Shown: positions 1 through 6,001 of the stretch, piece after piece
Position numbering within the stretch: position 1 is the first letter of the stretch
How the letters are laid out: each line of letters starts with the position of its first letter
Assembly (NCBI GenBank): GCA_041481895.1
Contig: JBGPCQ010000125.1
Span: forward strand, 1 to 8,716
Source of the DNA: JAMPXD01 sp041481895
Lineage (GTDB): Bacteria; Desulfobacterota; Desulfuromonadia; Geobacterales; Geobacteraceae
Length of the DNA stretch: 8,716 nt
Direction: 5' to 3'
Position numbers and translations under genes: made by a program
Notes under the pieces: model-generated
What the model was told of the DNA's origin: nothing
Seen by the model: the letters and a program-made list of their open reading frames with translations, nothing else
Database searches by the model: none

Positions 1-131
1 CCGAGGATGTGAAAAACGTTGCGGTGCCGGTAGGTGCGCACCGTCTGGTCTGCCGTGCGGAGCATGAGGGTCTCGACAAGGAGGAATTATTAAGAACAAT
101 CCTCGGAAGCATAGCGGTTCCTCTGGCCTGA
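1..131 (+). CDS. MoxR-family AAA+ ATPase, C-terminal end (partial)
   Basis: Only the last 42 codons are present, read from base 3 to the TGA at 129-131; the 5' part lies outside the window. The peptide starts EDVKNVAVPVGAHRL and ends in a short helix-like tail finishing SIAVPLA. This fits the C-terminal lid of MoxR ATPases, where a 'PEDV..va.pvl.HR' stretch is followed by an 'eg...eel...il..v.vP' tail. The Walker motifs are not in the window, so the call rests on this tail and on context: a DUF58 gene and a transglutaminase gene follow directly, the classic moxR neighbourhood. MoxR proteins are thought to act as chaperone-like ATPases that assemble or activate partner complexes, often with DUF58 or VWA proteins. 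The exact partner is not shown here. The stop overlaps the start region of the next gene, pointing to co-translation. Confidence 0.75.
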   Translation, partial: EDVKNVAVPVGAHRLVCRAEHEGLDKEELLRTILGSIAVPLA

Positions 132-994
132 AAATCACCAAGGCCGGGGGGTTTTACATCGCGATTACCCTGGTGCTCGGTTTCGCAGCGGTCAATACCG
201 GGAATAACCTTATATTTCTCATAGTCGCGGCGCTCCTGGCGTTCATGTCCGTTTCGGGCATACTCGGATGGCTCAATATCAAGGGGGCGAACGTTTTTAT
301 CGACCTGCCCGATGAGATATACTCCGGCATGGAAACGCTCGTTACCGTCCGGCTCGTCAACAGGCGACGCTATCTCCCTTCCTTTCTTCTGAAGGTGAAC
401 GTACTGGAAGGAACCGCAGACTTTGACCTGGTGGAGTGCGGTGAAGAACGAAAAAAGTCTTTTACCGGCAGATTCCGGGAGAGGGGAGAGCACCTCGTTA
501 CCGGGGTTGAGCTATCATCTCCTTTCCCGATAAATTTCTTCGTCCGGTCACGGCGACTGCCGACCGACCGCCGGTTTGTGGTATTCCCATCCCCCCTCCC
601 ATCCCCCCTGCCGGGCGGCCATGATAAGCCGGGAATGAATAGTGCCCTGACGGTTGCCGTCAAAGGTTACGAAGGGGACCTGGCCAAGATCAACGATTAT
701 TCCGGCGCCGACCCCCTCAGGCTGATCCACTGGCGGCTTTCGGCCAAGCATGGAGAACTCAAGGTCAAAGAGCTGACGGCAAGCGCCCAGATCCCAGTCA
801 TTCTCGATATCGATGCCCTGCCGGGAAGCACACTCGAAGAGAACCTCTCCCGGGCGGTCTACCTTGTCAACAGGTTGATGAGAAGCAACCGGGCGGTCGG
901 TCTTCAACTGCGGGAGAGAAAGATAGCTCCTGCGGTTTCCAGGTCCCACAAACTGCGACTTTTGTCAGAGCTGGCTCTCTATGGTAAGAATTAA
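128..994 (+). CDS. DUF58 domain-containing protein
   Basis: This is a DUF58 family protein, about 288 residues from the start chosen. The N-terminus holds two hydrophobic stretches (about residues 8-22 and 27-45) around the family motif AAVNTGNN. A beta-rich region follows, then the DUF58 signature at about 180-216, including DYSGADPLRLIHWRLSAK (family pattern Y..GD..R.IdWr.sA). The role is unknown; the protein is probably membrane-anchored and works with the MoxR ATPase upstream and the transglutaminase downstream. The start is uncertain. The frame is open from base 68, but the only ATG, GTG or TTG before the conserved core is GTG 173, which would cut away half of the first membrane segment. 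I chose CTG 128 because it gives a typical N-terminus (MKITKAGGFYI) and a 4-bp CTGA overlap with the moxR stop. ATT 89, four bases after AAGGAGG (78-84), is the other candidate. The stop lies 14 bases inside the next gene. Confidence 0.85.
   Translation: MKITKAGGFYIAITLVLGFAAVNTGNNLIFLIVAALLAFMSVSGILGWLNIKGANVFIDLPDEIYSGMETLVTVRLVNRRRYLPSFLLKVNVLEGTADFDLVECGEERKKSFTGRFRERGEHLVTGVELSSPFPINFFVRSRRLPTDRRFVVFPSPLPSPLPGGHDKPGMNSALTVAVKGYEGDLAKINDYSGADPLRLIHWRLSAKHGELKVKELTASAQIPVILDIDALPGSTLEENLSRAVYLVNRLMRSNRAVGLQLRERKIAPAVSRSHKLRLLSELALYGKN
586..609 (+). repeat. 12-bp perfect tandem duplication inside the DUF58 gene
   Basis: CCCATCCCCCCT occurs twice head-to-tail (586-597 and 598-609). The duplication is in frame and adds a second Pro-Ser-Pro-Leu unit just after a 'VVFP' strand that is usually followed by a single proline turn in DUF58 proteins. 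It looks like a replication-slippage event in a C-rich tract and should lengthen a surface loop without breaking the protein. Confidence 0.8.
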
Positions 995-2963
995 GACGGT
1001 CCTCAATTTTCTGGCGTATGGCATTGCCCTGCTCGGTTTTGTCCCTCTGTTCCCTTACCTGGAGACTGTCCCGCGGATGATTTTCCCTGCGGCTTTCGTT
1101 TCCGGTATCATGGCCGACAGGAAAATATTCCCCATTCCCGCCTGGATTTCCACCGTAATTTCTATCCTTTTTTTCGTTTTTTACGCAGCACAATTCACCA
1201 AAGACAACGTGGTCGGGCCGGCCGTCAACCTGCTTGTCATCCTCCTGTCAGTGAGGCTGTTCAGCGACAAAACCGATAGAAACTACCTGCAGATTTTCGC
1301 CCTTTCCCTTTTCTCGTTCACAAGCTCGTCACTGTTCAGTCTCAGTCCGGTTTTTCTCATCTACCTCTCCCTGATTCTTGTCCTGATCGCTGTTTCACTG
1401 GTCATGCTCACCTTTTATTCCACCTCTTCTGAACCTCTCGTCTCACCCCGGGGATTGACCAGGATCATGTCTGTCGCCCTTCTCATGCCGGTTGCGGCGC
1501 TCCCTCTCATGCTCCTCCTCTTCATCATCCTTCCCAGAACCCAGGTTCCGCTCTGGAATTTCCTTAATATCGGCGGCGTAAAAGTAACCGGCTTGACCGA
1601 GAAGGTCGAGCCCGGCAGCGCATCGGCTGTCAGTGAAGTAAAAAACATCGCTTTACGGGCAGATTGCGAGAAGCTGCCGAAGGACCGGCTCTACTGGCGC
1701 GGGATCGTTCTCAATACCTTCGAAGGGAATGCCTGGGTCAGGAAAAAGACGCCTCCCGGCGAAGAGGGGGCAATGTTAAAGGGCAAAACCGTCCGCCAGA
1801 CCATCTATCCGGAGCCGGGAAGAGCGGTGTATCTCGTGGCCCTGAATGTGCCGCGGGGAATCTCGGGAACGCGCTTTACCGCTGAGCATGATTACACCTA
1901 TACGGCACGGGGCGGGGGAATCGGACGGATCAAGTATGACGTTGAATCCGTTCTCAGCGATACGATTGAGACACGGAAGGCAATTGACAGGAATTTTTAT
2001 CTGCATGTTCCCGAAAGACTGTCCCGGCGCATGGTCGATCTGGGGAAGAGCATAGCCGGGAAAGGGAAAGATGACGAAGAGAAGATTTCACTGCTGGAAA
2101 GTGAATTTATGGCGCGCAACCTGACCTATGCAACTGCCAACCTGCCGGTTGGCGAGTTTCCGCTTGACGAGTTTCTTTTCGAAAAAAGGCGGGGGCATTG
2201 TGAATTTTTTGCCTCTTCTTTTGCTCTTCTGCTCCGTCTGGCCGGAGTGCCGGCCCGTCTTGTCGGAGGTTTTCTCGGCGGAGAATACAATGATCTCGGT
2301 GGCTATTACGTGGTTACCGATGACATGGCGCATGTCTGGGTAGAAGCCTATATCCAGGGCAAAGGCTGGTTAATGATCGATCCGAGCAAATGGGCTGTCA
2401 ATTTCCCGGGAGCCGTGGAATCGGGGCAAAGGAGTTTTGCACAAAGTCTGCGAATGACCATCGATGCTTTCAGTTACTACTGGAACGTTGCGGTAATAGA
2501 TTACGATCTGGAAAGGCAATTGCGATTCATCAACAGCGCCAATATCGGGCTGAGAGGTTTGTCCCTGCGCGCTATCCTTAAGTTGGCCGTCTACCTTGCC
2601 ATATTCCCCTGCCTGGCGGTAATTGCCATAGCCATGATGAAACGCCGGGAAAAATCATCGCGCGAGGAACGAATCCTGGCAAGGTTCCTCAGAAAGGTCG
2701 CAAAGGAATACCGGATTTGGATATCTCCTGAAACGGGATTGCATGAGCTGTCTGCCACTCTGAACAATCCCGTGGCCACACGTTTCGTAGCAATTTACGG
2801 AAGAGCGGTCTATCATGACCGGAGACTGGCGCCGGAAGAGATCCGGGAACTCACAATCCTTATCAGTAAGATGATCGGGACAAAATCCAGGGGCCATTCC
2901 GGAATGGATTCAGGTCCCGGGAACATGGTCCGAATCCAGGGGAACGGCATCGATAAACCTTGA
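981..2963 (+). CDS. TgpA-type membrane transglutaminase-like protein (DUF3488 / transglutaminase core / DUF4129-like tail)
   Basis: A 660-residue membrane protein with the full TgpA layout. The N-terminus holds a bundle of six or seven hydrophobic segments (about 6-27, 33-45, 54-70, 76-94, 102-146 and 161-184; DUF3488 region). An extracytoplasmic region follows, then a transglutaminase/protease-like core at about 370-470, a single membrane span at about 531-552, and a cytoplasmic DUF4129-like tail. The catalytic triad is intact: Cys407 in RRGHCEFFAS, His451 in MAHVWVEAY and Asp467 in WLMIDPS. The family is related to Pseudomonas TgpA; the reaction and substrate of most members are unproven. 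ATG 981 overlaps the DUF58 gene by 14 bp, and no strong Shine-Dalgarno is visible (CTGGCTCTCT precedes it), so translation is probably coupled. No terminator follows; instead a strong promoter for the next gene overlaps the stop codon. Confidence 0.93.
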   Translation: MVRIKTVLNFLAYGIALLGFVPLFPYLETVPRMIFPAAFVSGIMADRKIFPIPAWISTVISILFFVFYAAQFTKDNVVGPAVNLLVILLSVRLFSDKTDRNYLQIFALSLFSFTSSSLFSLSPVFLIYLSLILVLIAVSLVMLTFYSTSSEPLVSPRGLTRIMSVALLMPVAALPLMLLLFIILPRTQVPLWNFLNIGGVKVTGLTEKVEPGSASAVSEVKNIALRADCEKLPKDRLYWRGIVLNTFEGNAWVRKKTPPGEEGAMLKGKTVRQTIYPEPGRAVYLVALNVPRGISGTRFTAEHDYTYTARGGGIGRIKYDVESVLSDTIETRKAIDRNFYLHVPERLSRRMVDLGKSIAGKGKDDEEKISLLESEFMARNLTYATANLPVGEFPLDEFLFEKRRGHCEFFASSFALLLRLAGVPARLVGGFLGGEYNDLGGYYVVTDDMAHVWVEAYIQGKGWLMIDPSKWAVNFPGAVESGQRSFAQSLRMTIDAFSYYWNVAVIDYDLERQLRFINSANIGLRGLSLRAILKLAVYLAIFPCLAVIAIAMMKRREKSSREERILARFLRKVAKEYRIWISPETGLHELSATLNNPVATRFVAIYGRAVYHDRRLAPEEIRELTILISKMIGTKSRGHSGMDSGPGNMVRIQGNGIDKP

Positions 2964-2987
2964 CATGGAATGGCGTTTACCTATAAT
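2960..2987 (+). promoter_or_regulatory. Consensus sigma-70 promoter for the TPR gene
   Basis: TTGACA (2960-2965) and TATAAT (2982-2987) both match the sigma-70 consensus at all six positions and are 16 bp apart. The -35 box contains the TGA stop of the transglutaminase gene (2961-2963). Transcription should begin near 2994, giving a leader of about 50 nt before the TTG start at 3044. The sequence match is directly visible; activity is inferred. Confidence 0.8.
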
Positions 2988-3033
2988 TAAACATTCACCT
3001 TACCGTATGTTTATACCGATCATCCCGCTGACC

Positions 3034-3039
3034 AGGGAG
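3034..3039 (+). promoter_or_regulatory. Ribosome binding site for the TTG-started TPR gene
   Basis: AGGGAG lies four bases before TTG 3044. The frame closes upstream at a TGA (3029-3031), and the first in-frame ATG is dozens of codons downstream, inside the TPR region. This site and the TTG are therefore the only credible start. Confidence 0.65.
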
Positions 3040-3043
3040 CATT

Positions 3044-5107
3044 TTGAGCTCAAAAAAAGACAAATATCTGGAAAGCGCCCAGAAATTCATCATCAAGGGC
3101 CAGCTGGACCGTGCCATACGGGATTACGAACAGGTTGTTGCCCTCGATCCGAACGACATACGCCTCAGACAGAAGCTGGCGGAGCTCCTGGTGCGCGCCA
3201 ATCGCACCATTGAAGCAATGGGCGAATATGAAACGATCGGCAAATACTATGCGGACAACGGTTTCTATCTCAAGGCCATTGCCGTGTATAAGCAGATCCA
3301 GAAGCTGGATCCCGATGATATAAAAACCAGTCTCATTCTTGCCGGGCTCAACGAAAAGCAGGGGCTTACCGGCAATGCCCTCGCGGAATACGGCAGGGTA
3401 TTCAGCCACTTCGAAAAGAGCGGCAAACGCACCGATGCTCTTAAAGTTATCGAGAGCATGATCGCCATTGATCCGGAAAATCTCACTACACGCCTGAAAT
3501 TCGCTGAAACCTGCTTTGCGCTGGGAAAGAAGGCCCCGGCGTACGAGGATTTCAGCCAGATAGCTTTGCTCCTGAAAAAGCGCGGGGACGAAAGCGCCTT
3601 CAGGCAGGTTGCCGACAGGATAAGTTATCTATTTCCCGAAAAAAATGAGTTTACCCTCGAGCTTTTGACTACCCAAATCAATAGCGGCGATGCTGCCGCA
3701 ATTCAGGATCTCCAGGAGCTCACGAAAAAGGACCAGACCAACCTGAAAGCGTGGCGTCTTCTCTTGAATGCCTATAGCAGCGCCGGCGCACGGGAGGAGA
3801 CCAAACTTGCACTCCAGAAGATGGCCCGCATCTTTCCAGACGACCTTTCGGTAAAAGAAGGGCTCATGCAGTGCTCTCTTGACGACGGTGATCTTGAGGG
3901 GGGGCTGTACCTACTGAAATTGCACGGCGCAATTTTTGCGGAAAATGGCGGCATGCAGACCCTGGAACGGATATATCACGGTTTTCTTGACCTTGCTCCT
4001 CATGACGTCAGGCTGCTTCAGGGGCTGAAACAGCTTTACGAAACTGTCGGTAACCGGGAAAAACTGGCTGAGACTATCGAGAGGCTTGATTCGCTGAACC
4101 GGTTGGTTGACCTGCCGAAAGAAGAGTCCCCGGAGATGAAGGAGTCATTTCCTGAAGACTCCACAACTCCCGTGGAGGATTGGAAGGAGCCCCTGCTTGA
4201 AGAGGCAGAGGAAGTCCCCATTGACTTTTCAGAGGAAGGCACTTTTGTTTCTTTGGAGCTTCCGGACATTGCCGGAACCGAACCGTTCGACGTGGAACAG
4301 GCTGCTGGCGCTGAGGCAGATGATGATCGCGTCGAGAAGATCGAATCTGAATATTCCACAGAAATCGACCTGGAACTGGAGATTTCCGAAGACGAACTGG
4401 CACATTTGGCAGAGATCTACAGTGAGACGGCCGCGGAAAGCAAGGCATCACGCTATCCGGAAGACGCGTCGAGACTACGAGCTCTCCCCGGAAGTCACCC
4501 CCCTGGCGGGGAGTTCACCTCTGAACAAGAGCTGTTTTCCGCTGAAGAAAGGGAGTCATTCGAACTGGAGATCGATTTTCCCCCCGGGACCGGGGCTCAA
4601 GAGGCTGCCTCCCGGGATGGACAGGACAAATACAGTCCGGACGGGCTCTTTTCGGCTTTTAAGCGGGGGTTGGATCAGCAGCTGGATAAGGGAGATACCG
4701 AAACCCGCTATAACCTGGGAATTGCCTTTATGGAAATGGGGTTATACGACGAGGCAATAGCCGAATTCGCAGCAGCGGCCGGTGACCCCCGGCGATGGAT
4801 TGATTGCATTACCTTGCAGGGTGTTTGCAGTCGTGACAAGGGCGATTACGCCAGCGCTGAAGAAATTTTCAAAAACGGAATAAGCCTGGCAGGGGTATCT
4901 TTGGAACAGCAGTTGAGCATCAAATATGAATTGGCCCTTCTCTATGAGAGTGCCGGCCGCAATGATGATGCCATTGTGATCTATCGCCAGATAGAGGCTG
5001 AACAGAACGATTTTCGAGATACAAATAAAAAGCTGGCGCGTTTGCAGGGAAGCGAGGATTTTTATGAAGTAGATCTGGTCGAACTGGAAAGCGAAGACTT
5101 GAAATGA
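3044..5107 (+). CDS. Tetratricopeptide repeat protein with acidic linker
   Basis: A 687-residue, probably cytoplasmic protein with no signal peptide or membrane segment. TPR-like helical repeats fill about residues 6-350, for example AIRDYEQVVALDPND (24-38) and KAIAVYKQIQKLDPDD (77-92). A strongly acidic, low-complexity linker follows (about 355-530). A second TPR block covers about 535-665, opening FKRGLDQQLDKGDTETRYNLG and continuing AFMEMGLYDEAIAEF. This C-terminal block resembles one common in delta-proteobacterial TPR proteins. The layout also loosely recalls FimV-like scaffolds, but no LysM or membrane segment is present, so I do not name it FimV. A short motif recurs in the linker and tail: PIDF (392-395), EIDL (440-443), EIDF (509-512) and EVDL (675-678). 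The role is unknown; it is probably a protein-interaction scaffold. It has its own consensus promoter, so it need not be co-regulated with the cluster upstream. It converges on the tonB-like gene. Confidence 0.88.
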   Translation: MSSKKDKYLESAQKFIIKGQLDRAIRDYEQVVALDPNDIRLRQKLAELLVRANRTIEAMGEYETIGKYYADNGFYLKAIAVYKQIQKLDPDDIKTSLILAGLNEKQGLTGNALAEYGRVFSHFEKSGKRTDALKVIESMIAIDPENLTTRLKFAETCFALGKKAPAYEDFSQIALLLKKRGDESAFRQVADRISYLFPEKNEFTLELLTTQINSGDAAAIQDLQELTKKDQTNLKAWRLLLNAYSSAGAREETKLALQKMARIFPDDLSVKEGLMQCSLDDGDLEGGLYLLKLHGAIFAENGGMQTLERIYHGFLDLAPHDVRLLQGLKQLYETVGNREKLAETIERLDSLNRLVDLPKEESPEMKESFPEDSTTPVEDWKEPLLEEAEEVPIDFSEEGTFVSLELPDIAGTEPFDVEQAAGAEADDDRVEKIESEYSTEIDLELEISEDELAHLAEIYSETAAESKASRYPEDASRLRALPGSHPPGGEFTSEQELFSAEERESFELEIDFPPGTGAQEAASRDGQDKYSPDGLFSAFKRGLDQQLDKGDTETRYNLGIAFMEMGLYDEAIAEFAAAAGDPRRWIDCITLQGVCSRDKGDYASAEEIFKNGISLAGVSLEQQLSIKYELALLYESAGRNDDAIVIYRQIEAEQNDFRDTNKKLARLQGSEDFYEVDLVELESEDLK

Positions 5108-5139
5108 ATGTTATGAGATCTGTCTCTGCTCCCCATTCA
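5105..5139. other. Convergent stop region with a 6-bp inverted repeat
   Basis: The stop codons of the TPR gene (TGA 5105-5107, +) and the tonB-like gene (5137-5139, -) are only 29 bp apart. They sit in the arms of an inverted repeat, TGAATG (5105-5110) and CATTCA (5134-5139). A smaller GAGA-TCTG-TCTC hairpin (5115-5126) lies between. There is no GC-rich stem or T-tract, so this is at best a weak bidirectional terminator. Confidence 0.35.
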
Positions 5140-5880
5140 GGAGGCGAAGAGGTTCAACGGTGCAACAAAACGGAGCGGTGCACTGAAATATTTCAATTGG
5201 TAGTCGTGGGGAAGGGGGGGAAGAGGATTTGCTTTCTCCAGGGTTTTAAAGATCGCCCGGTCGAATGAACGATTTCCCGAACTCCTGGTAAGTGTTTTTT
5301 CAACAATCGTACCGTTTCTTGCGACGACTATCTGAACGATTGCCCCGCGAAGCCCTCCGAAATTGCCATTATTGGTAAGCCACCACTTCTCGTTTATTTC
5401 CCGCAGCATTATGAAATAATAGTCCTTTATATCACTGCGCAAGGATTCTCCTTCAGCGATACTGCTGAAGTATCCATTTGTCAAGCCCAAGCCGAACGAC
5501 CTCTCATGGAGGCTGTCCGGGTTGGTCTCTGCGCTGGCCAAGGTCTGTTTGACTTCCTGCTGGAGCCGATCGGCTTCGGAACGGGTTTCGGCAGGAGGGG
5601 GCTGGGTGATCTCGGGCTCTGCAGCAGGGGCAGCCTCTGCAAGCTCCGGTTCCTGCGGGACAATTGAATCGGTCTGCTCCTGGAATTTGATGTCATTCAA
5701 CTCCAGATACGTGACTGACGGGACTTTGAACGTGCTGCTATGGGGTGTCAGCAGGATAAGTGTGGAAATAACGTGCAGAGCCAGTGAAATGGCGAGCAAC
5801 CTGCCAAAAAAATCCCGGGTCCCGCGGATCGGAAGGATGGACTGAACCTGCCGGGACTCACTATCGACGAACTGATTCAT
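5137..5880 (-). CDS. TonB/TolA C-terminal-domain protein (energy transducer TonB-like)
   Basis: About 247 residues from the preferred start. The order is a short cytoplasmic N-terminus, one membrane span (about 27-45, LLAISLALHVISTLILL), a Glu/Pro/Ala-rich periplasmic stretch (about 74-105), a helix-prone linker, and a C-terminal TonB_C-like domain (about 150-240). That domain has IVQIVVARNGTIVEKTLTRS, then SFDRAIFKTLEKANPLPPLP, and ends in a PLRF strand. This is the topology of TonB/TolA proteins, which link inner-membrane proton-motive-force complexes to the outer membrane. No exbB/exbD or tolQ/tolR gene is nearby, so its motor is unknown. Two ATG starts exist, 5907 and 5880. I prefer 5880: AGGGG lies 8 bases upstream of it, and the probable promoter (-10 at 5919-5924) would leave only about 5 nt before 5907. 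From 5907 the protein would be 256 residues. It is separated from maeB by a terminator. Confidence 0.82.
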   Translation of the reverse strand: MNQFVDSESRQVQSILPIRGTRDFFGRLLAISLALHVISTLILLTPHSSTFKVPSVTYLELNDIKFQEQTDSIVPQEPELAEAAPAAEPEITQPPPAETRSEADRLQQEVKQTLASAETNPDSLHERSFGLGLTNGYFSSIAEGESLRSDIKDYYFIMLREINEKWWLTNNGNFGGLRGAIVQIVVARNGTIVEKTLTRSSGNRSFDRAIFKTLEKANPLPPLPHDYQLKYFSAPLRFVAPLNLFAS

Positions 5881-5888
5881 TAAGAATA

Positions 5889-5893
5889 CCCCT
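5889..5893 (-). promoter_or_regulatory. Ribosome binding site supporting the internal start of the tonB-like gene
   Basis: On the minus strand AGGGG stands eight bases before ATG 5880. The upstream ATG at 5907 has only GAAAGAGAG pressed directly against it, too close for normal ribosome positioning. Confidence 0.5.
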
Positions 5894-5918
5894 AGCTTTG
5901 CTGACATCTCTCTTTCTC

Positions 5919-5948
5919 ATACTAGCAAAAAACAGGCCACTCTGACAA
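5919..5948 (-). promoter_or_regulatory. Probable sigma-70 promoter of the tonB-like gene
   Basis: On the minus strand TTGTCA (5943-5948, 5 of 6 consensus) is followed after 18 bp by TAGTAT (5919-5924, 4 of 6). The predicted start of transcription is near 5912. The -35 box overlaps the outer arm of the maeB terminator by three bases (5946-5948). Given the terminator, the tonB-like gene needs its own promoter in this short gap, and this is the best match I see. Confidence 0.45.
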
Positions 5949-5985
5949 TACAAAAGGGGCTCCTTGCGGAGCCCCTTTTGTATTG
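5946..5985 (-). terminator. Intrinsic terminator after maeB
   Basis: A perfect 18-bp inverted repeat: arm CAATACAAAAGGGGCTCC (5946-5963), loop TTGC (5964-5967) and the matching arm (5968-5985). It starts 16 bp past the maeB stop. Within the stem a GGGGCTCC core is flanked by an A-run and a T-run, so the T-rich tract follows the GC core on either strand and the element could act both ways. Its main job from position is ending maeB transcription. Confidence 0.9.
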
Positions 5986-6001
5986 AGCTGGCTGTGAATT
6001 T

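Noticed and set aside
2965..3213. 82-codon + frame starting just after the transglutaminase stop
   Set aside because: Its ATG lies inside the predicted promoter, upstream of the predicted transcription start, and most of the frame overlaps the TPR gene. The translated peptide has no recognisable features.
4197..4760. 187-codon + frame inside the TPR gene
   Set aside because: A shadow of the acidic linker: GAA/GAG-rich codons read out of frame give Lys/Arg/Trp-rich sequence. No RBS and no family match.
3044..5107. Naming the TPR protein FimV
   Set aside because: The TPR-plus-acidic-linker look is similar, but there is no LysM domain, signal peptide or membrane segment, and most of the TPRs are N-terminal.
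5522..5845. 107-codon + frame antisense to the tonB-like gene
   Set aside because: Ser/Ala/Gly-rich mirror of the Pro/Glu/Ala stretch on the coding strand; no RBS or homology signal.
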